Assembly (NCBI GenBank): GCA_964019155.1
Contig: CAXHSG010000177.1
Coordinates: 1 to 64,000 of the forward strand
Origin: Osedax fenrisi
Lineage: Eukaryota; Annelida; Polychaeta; Sabellida; Siboglinidae
Length of the DNA: 64,000 nt
Reading direction: 5' to 3'
The notes under the pieces: generated by a model
Told to the model about the DNA's origin: nothing
Seen by the model: only the letters and a program-made list of their open reading frames with translations
Databases searched by the model: none
Position numbers and translations under genes: made by a program
Part shown: piece after piece, positions 25,801 through 38,243 of the stretch
How the letters are laid out: every line of letters begins with the position of its first letter
How positions within the stretch are numbered: the stretch's first letter is position 1

Positions 25801-27584
25801 GTTAATGATAGCTTTAGTTTTAAGTATAGCATGGGTGTTAATGATAGCATTAGTTTTAAGTATAGCATGGATGTTAATGATAGCTTTAGTTTTAAGTATA
25901 GCATGGGTTTTAATGATAGCATTAGTTTTAATGATAGCATTAGTTTTAAGTATAGCATGGGTATTAATGATAGCATTAGTTTTAAGTATAGTATGGGTGT
26001 TAATGATAGCATTACTTTTAAGTATAACATGGATGTTAATGATAGCATTAGTTTTAAGTATAGCATGGGTGTTAATAATAGCATTAGTTTTAAGTATAGC
26101 ATGGTTTTAATGATAGCATTAGTTTTAAGTATAGCATGGGTATTAATGATAGCATTAGTTTTAAATATAGCATTAGTTTTAAGTATAGCATGGGTATTAA
26201 TGATAGCATTAGTTTTAAGTATAGCATGGGTATTAATGATAGCATTAGTTTTAAGTATAGCATGGGTATTAATGATGGCATTAGTTATAAGTATAGCATG
26301 GGTATTAATGATAGCATTAGTTTTAAGTATAGCATGGGTATTAATGATAGCATTAGTTTTAATGATAGCATTAGTTTTAAGTATAGCATGGGTATTAATG
26401 ATAGCATTAGTTTTAAGTATAGCATGGGTGTTAATGATAGCATTACTTTTAAGTATAACATGGATGTTAATGATAGCATTAGTTTTAAGTATAGCATGGG
26501 TGTTAATGATAACATTAGTTTTAATGATATCATTAGTTTTAAGTATATCATGTATGTTAATGATAGAATTAGTTTTAAGTATAGCATGGGTATTAATGAT
26601 AGCATTAGTTTTAAGTATAGCATGTGTGTTAATGATAGTATTAGTTTTAAGTATAATATAGATGTTAACGATAGCATTAGTTTTAAGTACAGCATGGGTG
26701 TTAATGATAGCATTAGTTTTAAGTATAGCAAGGGTATTAATGATAGCATTAGTTTTAAGTATAGCATGGGTATTAATGATAGCATTAGTTTTAAGTATAG
26801 CATGTGTATTAATGATGGCATTAGTTATAAGTATAGCATGGGTATTAATGATAGCATTAGTTTTAAGTATAGCATGGGTATTAATGATAGCATTAGTTTT
26901 AATGATAGCATTAGTTTTAAGTATAGCATGGGTATTAATGATAGCATTAGTTTTAAGTATAGCATGGGTGTTAATGATAGCATTACTTTTAAGTATAACA
27001 TGGATGTTAATGATAGCATTAGTTTTAAGTATAGCATGGGTGTTAATGATAACATTAGTTTTAATGATATCATTAGTTTTAAGTATATCATGTATGTTAA
27101 TGATAGCATTAGTTTTAAGTATAGCATGGGTATTAATGATAGCATTAGTTTTAAGTATAGCATGTGTGTTAATGATAGAATTAGTTTTAAGTATAGCATG
27201 GGTGTTAATGATAGTATTAGTTTTAAGTATAATATAGATGTTAACGATAGCATTAGTTTTAAGTACAGCATGGGTGTTAATGATAGCATTAGTTTTAAGT
27301 ATAACATGGGTGTTAATGATAGCATTAGTTTTAAGTATAACATGGGTGTTCATGATAGCATTAGTTTTAAGTATAGCATGGGTGTTAATGATAGCATTAG
27401 TTTTAAGTATAGCATGGGTAGTAATGATATCATTAGTTTTAAGTATAGCATGGGTGTTAATGATAGCTTTAGTTTTAAGTATAGCATGGGTGTTAATGAT
27501 AGCATTAGTTTTAAGTATAATATAGATGTTAACGATAGCATTAGTTTTAAGTACAGCATGGGTGTTAATGATAGCATTAGTTTT
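22862..27584 (+). repeat. 5,232-bp HOR, copy 2
   Basis: Second copy of the block, with private changes such as TTTTAAATATAGC near 26161. The 0.5-kb linker 22353-22861 between copies consists of the same monomers and includes a deletion landmark (22659) and TTTGAAG (22673). After 27584 the two histories diverge. No gene-like sequence is present in either copy. Confidence 0.87.
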
Positions 27585-28102
27585 AAGTATAACATGGGTG
27601 TTAATGATAGCATTAGTTTTAAGTATAGCATGGGTGTTAATGATAGCATTAGTTTTAAGTATAGCATGGGTAGTAATGATATCATTAGTTTTAAGTATAG
27701 CATGGGTGTTAATGATAGCTTTAGTTTTAAGTATAGCATGGGTGTTAATGATAGCATTAGTTTTAAGTATAGCATGGGTTTTAATGATAGCATTAGTTTT
27801 AAGTATAGCATGGGTGTCAATGATAGCATTAGTTTTAAGTATAGCATGGATGTTAGTGATATTATTAGTTTTAAGTATAGCATGGGTGTTAATGATAGCA
27901 TTAGTTTTAAGTATAACATGGGATTTAATGATAGCATTAGTTTTAAGTATAGCATGGGTGTTAATGATAGCATTACTTTTAAGTATAACATGGATGTTAA
28001 TGATAGCATTAGTTTTAAGTATAGCATGGGTGTTAATAATAGCATTAGTTTTAAGTATAGCATGGTTTTAATGATAGCATTAGTTTGAAGTATAGCATGG
28101 GT
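27585..28102 (+). repeat. Monomer stretch between HORs
   Basis: Ordinary 36-bp monomers ending with the deletion landmark at 28071 and the last TTTGAAG variant of the window (28085). The order resembles 8922-9320, so it is probably a fragment of the nested 2,517-bp family. This point marks the right limit of the domain rich in GGTATTAATG monomers. Nothing else is visible. Confidence 0.75.
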
Positions 28103-28604
28103 ATTAATGATGGCATTAGTTATAAGTATAGCATGGGTATTAATGATATCATTAGTTTTAAGTATAGCATGGGTATTAATGATAGCATTAGTTTTAAGTA
28201 TAGCATGGGTGTTAATGATATCATTAGTTTTAATAATAGCATGGGTGTTAATGATAGCATTAGTTTTAAGTATAGCATGAGTGTTAATGATAGCATTAGT
28301 TTTAAGTATAGCATGGGTTTTAATGATAGCATTAGTTTTAAGTATAGCATGGGTTTAATGATGGCATTAGTTATAAGTATAGCATGGGTATTAATGATAT
28401 CATTAGTTTTAAGTATAGCATGGGTATTAATGATAGCATTAGTTTTAAGTATAGCATGGGTGTTAATGATATCATTAGTTTTAATAATAGCATGGGTGTT
28501 AATGATAGCATTAGTTTTAAGTATAGCATGAGTGTTAATGATAGCATTAGTTTTAAGTATAGCATGGGTTTTAATGATAGCATTAGTTTTAAGTATAGCA
28601 TGGA
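28103..28604 (+). repeat. 251-bp tandem duplication (two copies)
   Basis: Two successive 251-bp segments (252 minus 1, seven monomers less one base) share the same monomer order, including consecutive GATATC variants and the GTTTTAATAATAGC monomer. Each ends with a one-base-short GGGTTTAATGATGGC junction, with GGATTTAATGATGGC at the second end. It is the smallest clear HOR event in the middle of the window. Confidence 0.85.
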
Positions 28605-29033
28605 TTTAATGATGGCATTAGTTATAAGTATAGCATGGGTATTAATGATAGCATTAGTTTTAATGATAGAATGGGTGTTAATGATAGCATTAGTTTTAAT
28701 GATAGCATTAGTTTTAAGTATAGCATGGGTATTAATGATAGCATTAATTTTAAGTATAGCATGGGTGTAAATGATAACTTTACTTTTAAGTATAACATGG
28801 ATGTTAATGATAGCATTAGTTTTAAGTATAGCATGGGTGTTAATGATAACATTTGTTTTAATGATAGCATTAGTTTTAAGTATATCATGTATGTTAATGA
28901 TATCATTAGTTTTAAGTATAGCATGGGTGTTAATGATAGCATTAGTTTTAAGTATAGCATGGGTGTTAATGATAGCATTAGTTTTAAGTATAGCATGGAT
29001 GTTAATGATAGCTTTAGTTTTAAGTATAGCATG

Positions 29034-30250
29034 GGTTTTAATGATAGCATTAGTTTTAAGTATAGCATGGGTGTTAATAATAGCATTAGTTTTAAGTATA
29101 GCATGGATGTTAGTGATATTATTAGTTTTAAGTATAGCATGGGTGTTAATGATAGCATTAGTTATAAGTATAGCATGGGTGTTAATGATAGCATTAGTTT
29201 TAATGATAGCATTAGTTTTAAGTATAGCATGGGTATTAATGATAGCATTAGTTTTAAGTATAGCATGGGTGTTAATAATAGCATTAGTTTTAAGTATAGC
29301 ATGGGTGTTAATGCTAACATTAGTTTTAATGATAGCATTAGTTTTAAGTATATCATATATTTTAATGATAGCATTAGTTTTAAGTATAGCATGTGTGTTA
29401 ATGATATCATTAGTTTTAAGTATAGCATGGGTGTTAATGATAGTATTAGTTTTAAGTATAATATAGATGTTAATGATAGCATTAGTTTTAAGTATAGCAT
29501 GGGTGTTAATGATAGAATTAGTTTTAAGTATAACATGGGTGTTAATGATAGCATTAGTTTTAAGTATAGCATGGGTGTTAATGATAGAATTAGTTTTAAT
29601 TATAACATGGGTGTTAATGATAGCATTAGTTTTAATGATAGCATTAGTTTTAATGATAGCATGGGAGTTAATGATAGCATTAGTTTTAAGTATAGCATGG
29701 GTAGTAATGATATCATTAGTTTTAAGTATAGCATGGGTGTTAATGATAGCTTTAGTTTTAAGTATATCATGGGTGTTAATGATAGCATTAGTTTTAAGTA
29801 TAGCATGTATGTTAATGATATCTTTAGTTTTAAGTATAGCATGGGTTTTAATGATAGCATTAGTTATAAGTATAGCATGAGTGTTAATGATAGCATTAGT
29901 TTTAAGTATAGCATGGGTTTTAATGATAGCATTAGTTTTAAGTATAGCATGGGTTTAATGATGGCATTAGTTATAAGTATAGCATGGGTATTAATGATAA
30001 CATTTGTTTTAATGATAGCATTAGTTTTAAGTATATCATGTATGTTAATGATATCATTAGTTTTAAGTATAGCATGGGTGTTAATGATAGCATTAGTTTT
30101 AAGAATAGCATGGGTGTTAATGATAGCATTAGTTTTAAGTATAGCATGGATGTTAATGATAGCTTTAGTTTTAAGTATAGCATAGGTTTTAATTATAGCA
30201 TTAGTTTTAAGTATAGCATGGGTGTTAATGATAGCTTTAGTTTTAAGTAT
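29034..30250 (+). repeat. ~1.62-1.65-kb HOR, copy 1
   Basis: Pairs with the block starting near 30652. The offset is 1,618 bp at first, 1,654 after a 36-bp monomer is gained in copy 2, and 1,636 after an 18-bp half unit is lost. A rare ATGCTAACATTAG variant occurs at 29311 here and at 30965 in the partner, and again near 32440. The run ends near the substitution GCATAGGTTTTAATTATAGC around 30181. Confidence 0.8.
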
Positions 30251-30651
30251 AGCATGGGTGTTAATGATAGCATTAGTTTTAAGTATAGCATGGATGTTAA
30301 TAATAGCTTTAGTTTTAAGTATAGCATGGGTTTTAATGATAGCATTAGTTTTAAGTATAGCATGGGTTTTAATGATATCATTAGTTTTAAGTATAGCATG
30401 GGCGTTAATGATATCATTAGTTTTAAGTATAGCATGGATATTAATGATATCATTAGTTTTAAGTATAGCATGGGTGTTAATGATAGCATTAGTTTTAAGT
30501 ATAGCATGGATGTTAATGATAGCATGGGTGATAAGTATAGCATGGGTGTTAATGGTAGCATTAGTTTTAGTATAGAATGGGTATTAATGATAGCATTAGT
30601 TTTAAGTATAGCATGGGTGTTAATGATATCATTAGTTTTAAGTATAGCATG

Positions 30652-31884
30652 GGTTTTAATGATAGCATTAGTTTTAAGTATAGCATGGGTGTCAATAATA
30701 GCATTAGTTTTAAGTATAGCATGGATGTTAGTGATATTATTAGTTTTAAGTATAGCATGGGTGTTAATGATAGCATTAGTTATAAGTATAGCATGGGTGT
30801 TAATGATAGCATTAGTTTTAATGATAGCATTAGTTTTAAGTATAGCATGGGTATTAATGATAGCATTAGTTTTAAGTATAGCATGGGTGTTAATAATAGC
30901 TTTACTTTTAAGTATAACATGGATGTTAATGATAGCATTAGTTTTAAGTATAGCATGGGTGTTAATGCTAACATTAGTTTTAATGATAGCATTAGTATTA
31001 AGTATATCATATATTTTAATGATAGCATTAGTTTTAAGTATAGCATGTGTGTTAATGATATCATTAGTTTTAAGTATAGCATGGGTGTTAATGATAGTAT
31101 TAGTTTTAAGTATAATATAGATGTTAATGATAGCATTAGTTTTAAGTATAGCATGGGTGTTAATGATAGAATTAGTTTTAAGTATAACATGGGTGTTAAT
31201 TATAGCATTAGTTTTAAGTATAGCATGGGTGTTAATGATAGAATTAGTTTTAATTATAACATGGGTGTTAATGATAGCATTAGTTTTAATGATAGCATGG
31301 GAGTTAATGATAGCATTAGTTTTAAGTATAGCATGGGTAGTAATGATATCATTAGTTTTAAGTATAGCATGGGTGTTAATGATAGCTTTAGTTTTAAGTA
31401 TATCATGGGTGTTAATGATAGCATTAGTTTTAAGTATAGCATGTATGTTAATGATATCTTTAGTTTTAAGTATAGCATGGGTTTTAATGATAGCATTAGT
31501 TATAAGTATAGCATGAGTGTTAATGATAGCATTAGTTTTAAGTATAGCATGGGTTTTAATGATAGCATTAGTTTTAAGTATAGCATGGGTTTAATGATGG
31601 CATTAGTTATAAGTATAGCATGGGTATTAATGATAACATTTGTTTTAATGATAGCATTAGTTTTAAGTATATCATATATGTTAATGATATCATTAGTTTT
31701 AAGTATAGCATGGGTGTTAATGATAGCATTAGTTTTAAGAATAGCATGGGTGTTAATGATAGCATTAGTTTTAAGTATAGCATGTATGTTAATGATAGCT
31801 TTAGTTTTAAGTATAGCATGGGTTTTAATTATAGCATTAGTTTTAAGTATAGCATGGGTGTTAATGATAGCTTTAGTTTTAAGT
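30652..31884 (+). repeat. ~1.62-1.65-kb HOR, copy 2
   Basis: Second copy, preceded by a 0.4-kb linker that contains a private one-base deletion (TTAGTTTTAGTATAGAATGG near 30562-30577). The pair shows all three kinds of length change seen in this array: a whole monomer, a half unit and single bases. Confidence 0.8.
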
Positions 31885-32777
31885 ATAGCATGGGTGTTAA
31901 TGATAGCATTAGTTTTAAGTATAGCATGGATGTTAATGATAGCTTTAGTTTTAAGTATAGCATGGGTTTTAATGATAGCATTAGTTTTAAGTATAGCATG
32001 GGTTTTAATGATATCATTAGTTTTAAGTATAGCATGGGCGTTAATGATATCATTAGTTTTAAGTATAGCATGGGCGTTAATGATATCATTAGTTTTAAGT
32101 ATAGCATGGATATTAATGATATCATTAGTTTTAAGTATAGCATGGGTGTTAATGATAGCTTTAGTTTTAAGTATAGCATGGGTGTTAATGATAGCATTAG
32201 TTTTAAGTATAGCATGGATGTTAATGATAGCTTTAGTTTTAAGTATAGCATGGGTTTTAATGATAGCATTAGTTTTAAGTATAGCATGGGTTTTAATGAT
32301 AGCATTAGTTTTAAGTATAGCATGGGTATTAATGATAGCATTAGTTTTAAGTATAGCATGGGTGTTAATAATAGCTTTACTTTTAAGTATAACATGGATG
32401 TTAATGATAGCATTAGTTTTAAGTATAGCATGGGTGTTAATGCTAACATTAGTTTTAATGATAGCATTAGTTTTAAGTATATCATATATTTTAATGATAG
32501 CATTAGTTTTAAGTATAGCATGTGTGTTAATGATATCATTAGTTTTAAGTATAGCATGGGTGTTAATGATATCATTAGTTTTAAGTATAGCATGGGTTTT
32601 AATGATAGCATTAGTTTTAAGTATAGCATGGGTGTCAATAATAGCATTAGTTTTAAGTATAGCATGGATGTTAGTGATATTATTAGTTTTAAGTATAGCA
32701 TGGGTGTTAATGATAGCATTAGTTATAAGTATAGCATGGGTGTTAATGATAGCATTAGTTTTAAGTATAACATGGGA
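31885..32777 (+). repeat. Monomer stretch with 360-bp internal repeat
   Basis: Satellite only. It contains two consecutive GGGCGTTAATGATATC monomers (32036-32100), where other HORs have one. A 200-bp run ending near 32719 repeats at 33079, an offset of 360 bp or exactly ten monomers. No gene-like features are visible. Confidence 0.75.
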
Positions 32778-34107
32778 TTTAATGATAGCATTAGTTTTAA
32801 GTATAGCATGGGTGTCAATGATAGCATTAGTTTTAAGTATAGCATGGATGTTAATGATAGCATTAGTTTTAAGTATAGCATGTGTGTTAATGATATCATT
32901 AGTTTTAAGTATAGCATGGGTGTTAATGATATCATTAGTTTTAAGTATAGCATGGGTTTTAATGATAGCATTAGTTTTAAGTATAGCATGGGTGTCAATA
33001 ATAGCATTAGTTTTAAGTATAGCATGGATGTTAGTGATATTATTAGTTTTAAGTATAGCATGGGTGTTAATGATAGCATTAGTTATAAGTATAGCATGGG
33101 TGTTAATAATAGCATTAGTTTTAAGTATAGCATGGTTTTAATGATAGCATTAGTTTTAAGTATAGCATGGGTATTAATGATAGCATTAGTTTTAATGATA
33201 GCATTAGTTTTAAGTATAGCATGGGTATTAATGATAGCATTAGTTTTAAGTATAGCATGGGTGTTAATGATAGCATTACTTTTAAGTATAACATGGATGT
33301 TAATGATAGCATTAGTTTTAAGTATAGCATGGGTGTTAATAATAGCATTAGTTTTAAGTATAGCATGGTTTTAATGATAGCATTAGTTTTAAGTATAGCA
33401 TGGGTATTAATGATAGCATTAGTTTTAATGATAGCATTAGTTTTAAGTATAGCATGGGTATTAATGATAGCATTAGTTTTAAGTATAGCATGGGTATTAA
33501 TGATAGCATTAGTTTTAAGTATAGCATGGGTATTAATGATGGCATTAGTTATAAGTATAACATGGATGTTAATGATAGCATTAGTTTTAAGTATATAATG
33601 GGTGTTAATGATAACATTAGTTTTAATGATATCATTAGTTTTAAGTATATCATGTATGTTAATGATAGCATTAGTTTTAAGTATGGCATGGGTATTAATG
33701 ATAGCATTAGTTTTAAGTATAGCATGTGTGTTAATGATAGCATTAGTTTTAAGTATAGCATGGGTATTAATGATAGCATTAGTTTTAAGTATAGCATGGG
33801 TATTAATGATGGCATTAGTTATAAGTATAGCATGGGTATTAATGATAGCATTAGTTTTAAGTATAGCATGGGTATTAATGATAGCATTAGTTTTAATGAT
33901 AGCATTAGTTTTAAGTATAGCATGGGTATTAATGATAGCATTAGTTTTAAGTATAGCATGGGTGTTAATGATAGCATTACTTTTAAGTATAACATGGATG
34001 TTAATGATAGCATTAGTTTTAAGTATATCATGGGTGTTAATGATAGCATTAGTTTTAAGTATAGCATGTATGTTAATGACATCTTTAGTTTTAAGTATAG
34101 CATGGGT
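32778..34107 (+). repeat. 1,330-bp tandem HOR, copy 1
   Basis: The match with the next copy runs 1,349 bp from 32778/34108 to 34126/35456, slightly more than the 1,330-bp period (74 x 18 minus 2). Rare private variants are shared exactly: GTATATAATGGG at 33591 and 34921, GTATGGCATGGG at 33681 and 35011, and GTTAATGACATCTTTAG at about 34072 and 35402. This is one of the freshest-looking duplications in the window. Confidence 0.92.
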
Positions 34108-35456
34108 TTTAATGATAGCATTAGTTTTAAGTATAGCATGGGTGTCAATGATAGCATTAGTTTTAAGTATAGCATGGATGTTAATGATAGCATTAGTTTT
34201 AAGTATAGCATGTGTGTTAATGATATCATTAGTTTTAAGTATAGCATGGGTGTTAATGATATCATTAGTTTTAAGTATAGCATGGGTTTTAATGATAGCA
34301 TTAGTTTTAAGTATAGCATGGGTGTCAATAATAGCATTAGTTTTAAGTATAGCATGGATGTTAGTGATATTATTAGTTTTAAGTATAGCATGGGTGTTAA
34401 TGATAGCATTAGTTATAAGTATAGCATGGGTGTTAATAATAGCATTAGTTTTAAGTATAGCATGGTTTTAATGATAGCATTAGTTTTAAGTATAGCATGG
34501 GTATTAATGATAGCATTAGTTTTAATGATAGCATTAGTTTTAAGTATAGCATGGGTATTAATGATAGCATTAGTTTTAAGTATAGCATGGGTGTTAATGA
34601 TAGCATTACTTTTAAGTATAACATGGATGTTAATGATAGCATTAGTTTTAAGTATAGCATGGGTGTTAATAATAGCATTAGTTTTAAGTATAGCATGGTT
34701 TTAATGATAGCATTAGTTTTAAGTATAGCATGGGTATTAATGATAGCATTAGTTTTAATGATAGCATTAGTTTTAAGTATAGCATGGGTATTAATGATAG
34801 CATTAGTTTTAAGTATAGCATGGGTATTAATGATAGCATTAGTTTTAAGTATAGCATGGGTATTAATGATGGCATTAGTTATAAGTATAACATGGATGTT
34901 AATGATAGCATTAGTTTTAAGTATATAATGGGTGTTAATGATAACATTAGTTTTAATGATATCATTAGTTTTAAGTATATCATGTATGTTAATGATAGCA
35001 TTAGTTTTAAGTATGGCATGGGTATTAATGATAGCATTAGTTTTAAGTATAGCATGTGTGTTAATGATAGCATTAGTTTTAAGTATAGCATGGGTATTAA
35101 TGATAGCATTAGTTTTAAGTATAGCATGGGTATTAATGATGGCATTAGTTATAAGTATAGCATGGGTATTAATGATAGCATTAGTTTTAAGTATAGCATG
35201 GGTATTAATGATAGCATTAGTTTTAATGATAGCATTAGTTTTAAGTATAGCATGGGTATTAATGATAGCATTAGTTTTAAGTATAGCATGGGTGTTAATG
35301 ATAGCATTACTTTTAAGTATAACATGGATGTTAATGATAGCATTAGTTTTAAGTATATCATGGGTGTTAATGATAGCATTAGTTTTAAGTATAGCATGTA
35401 TGTTAATGACATCTTTAGTTTTAAGTATAGCATGGGTTTTAATGATAGCATTAGTT
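34108..35456 (+). repeat. 1,330-bp tandem HOR, copy 2
   Basis: Immediate tandem partner of the preceding block, with the same rare variants. I saw no difference in the stretches compared by eye. The tail continues into a further partial repeat at an offset of 540 bp (15 monomers), seen as a third GTATGGCATGGG at 35551. Confidence 0.92.
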
Positions 35457-38243
35457 ATAAGTATAGAATGGGTGTTAATGATAACATTAGTTTTAATGAT
35501 ATCATTAGTTTTAAGTATATCATGTATGTTAATGATAGCATTAGTTTTAAGTATGGCATGGGTATTAATGATAGCATTAGTTTTAAGTATAGCATGTGTG
35601 TTAATGATAGCATTAGTTTTAAGTATAGCATGGGTGTTAATGATAGTATTAGTTTTAAGTATAATATAGATGTTAACGATAGCATTAGTTTTAAGTACAG
35701 CATGGGTGTTAATGATAGCATTAGTTTTAAGTATAACATGGGTGTTAATGATAGCATTAGTTTTAAGTATAGCATGGGTGTTAATGATAGCATTAGTTTT
35801 AATTATAACATGGGTGTTAATGATAGCATTAGTTTTAATGATAGCATGGGTGTTAATGATAGCATTAGTTTTAAGTATAGCATGGGTAGTAATGATATAA
35901 TTAGTTTTAAGTATAGCATGGGTGTTAATGATAGCTTTAGTTTTAAGTATAGCATGGGTTTTAATGATAGCATTAGTTTTAAGTATAGCATGGATGTTAA
36001 TGATAGCTTTAGTTTTAAGTATAGCATGGGTTTTAATGATAGCATTAGTTTTAAGTATAGCATGGGTTTTAATGATATAATTAGTTTTAAGTATAGCATG
36101 GGCGTTAATGATGTCATTAGTTTTAATGATAGCATGGGTGTTAATGATAGCATTAGTTTTAAGTATAGCATGGGTAGTAATGATATCATTAGTTTTAAGT
36201 ATAGCATGGGTGTTAATGATAGCATTAGTTTTAAGTATAGCATGGGTAGTAATGATATCATTAGTTTTAAGTATAGCATGGGTGTTAATAATAGCTTTAC
36301 TTTTAAGTATAACATGGATGTTAATGATAGCATTAGTTTTAAGTATAGCATGGGTGTTAATGATAACATTAGTTTTAATGATAGCATTAGTTTTAAGTAT
36401 ATCATATATTTTAATGATAGCATTAGTTTTAAGTATAGCATGTGTGTTAATGATATCATTAGTTTTAAGTATAGCATGGGTGTTAATGATAGTATTAGTT
36501 TTAAGTATAATATAGATGTTAATGATAGCATTAGTTTTAAGTATAGCATGGGTGTTAATGATAGAATTAGTTTTAAGTATAACATGGGTGTTAATGATAG
36601 CATTAGTTTTAAGTATAGCATGGGTGTTAATGATAGAATTAGTTTTAATTATAACATGGGTGTTAATGATAGCATTAGTTTTAATGATAGCATGGGTGTT
36701 AATGATAGCTTTAGTTTTAAGTATATCATGGGTGTTAATGATAGCATTAGTTTTAAGTATAGCATGTATGTTAATGACATCTTTAGTTTTAAGTATAGCA
36801 TGGGTTTTAATGATAGCATTAGTTATAAGTATAGCATGAGTGTTAATGATAGCATTAGTTTTAAGTATAGCATGGGTTTTAATGATAGCATTAGTTTTAA
36901 GTATAGCATGGGTTTAATGATGGCATTAGTTATAAGTATAGCATGGGTATTAATGATAGCATTAGTTTTAATGATAGCATGGGTGTTAATGATAGCATTA
37001 GTTTTAATGATAGCATTAGTTTTAAGTATAGCATGGGTATTAATGATAGTATTAGTTTTAAGTATAGCATGTGTGTTAATGATAGCTTTACTTTTAAGTA
37101 TAACATGGATGTTAATGATAGCATTAGTTTTAAGTATAGCATGGGTGTTAATGATAACATTAGTTTTAATGATAGCATTAGTTTTAAGTATATCATGTAT
37201 GTTAATGATAGCATTAGTTTTAAGTATAGCATGTGTGTTAATGATAGCATTAGTTTTAAGTATAGCATGAGTGTTAATGATAGTATTAGTTTTAAGTATA
37301 AAATAGATGTAATGATAGCATTAGTTTTAAGTATAGTATGGGTGTTAATGATAGCATTAGTTTTAAGTATAACATGGGTGTTAATGATAGCATTAGTTTT
37401 AAGTATAGCATGGGTATTAATGATAGCATTAGTTTTAATGATAGCATTAGTTTTAAGTATAGCATGGGTATTAATGATAGCATTAGTTTTAAGTATAGCA
37501 TGGGTGTTAATGATAGCATTACTTTTAAGTATAACATGGATGTTAATGATAGCATTAGTTTTAAGTATAGCATGGGTGTTAATAATAGCATTAGTTTTAA
37601 GTATAGCATGGTTTTAATGATAGCATTAGTTTTAAGTATAGCATGGGTATTAATGATAGCATTAGTTTTAATGATAGCATTAGTTTTAAGTATAGCATGG
37701 GTATTAATGATAGCATTAGTTTTAAGTATAGCATGGGTATTAATGATAGCATTAGTTTTAAGTATAGCATGGGTATTAATGATGGCATTAGTTATAAGTA
37801 TAGCATGGGTATTAATGATAGCATTAGTTTTAAGTATAGCATGGGTATTAATGATAGCATTAGTTTTAATGATAGCATTAGTTTTAAGTATAGCATGGGT
37901 ATTAATGATAGCATTAGTTTTAAGTATAGCATGGGTGTTAATGATAACATTAGTTTTAATGATAGCATTAGTTTTAAGTATATCATATATTTTAATGATA
38001 GCATTAGTTTTAAGTATAGCATGGGTGTTAATGATAGTATTAGTTTTAAGTATAATATAGATGTTAATGATAGCATTAGTTTTAAGTATAGCATGGGTGT
38101 TAATGATAGCATTAGTTTTAAATATAACATGGGTGTTAATGATAACATTAGTTTTAATGATAGCATTAGTTTTAAGTATATCATGTATGTTAATGATAGC
38201 ATTAGTTTTAAGTATAGCATGGGTATTAATGATAGCATTAGTT
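35457..38243 (+). repeat. Mosaic satellite stretch
   Basis: All 36-bp family, without a long exact partner in the window. Pieces resemble 4.3-4.6, 29.3-30.0 and 7.6-8.1 kb. Private changes include GATATAATTAG (35895, 36075), GATGTCATTAG (36111) and a one-base deletion GATGTAATGATAG near 37306. The deletion landmark occurs at 37617. No gene, RNA or foreign insert is visible. Confidence 0.75.
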
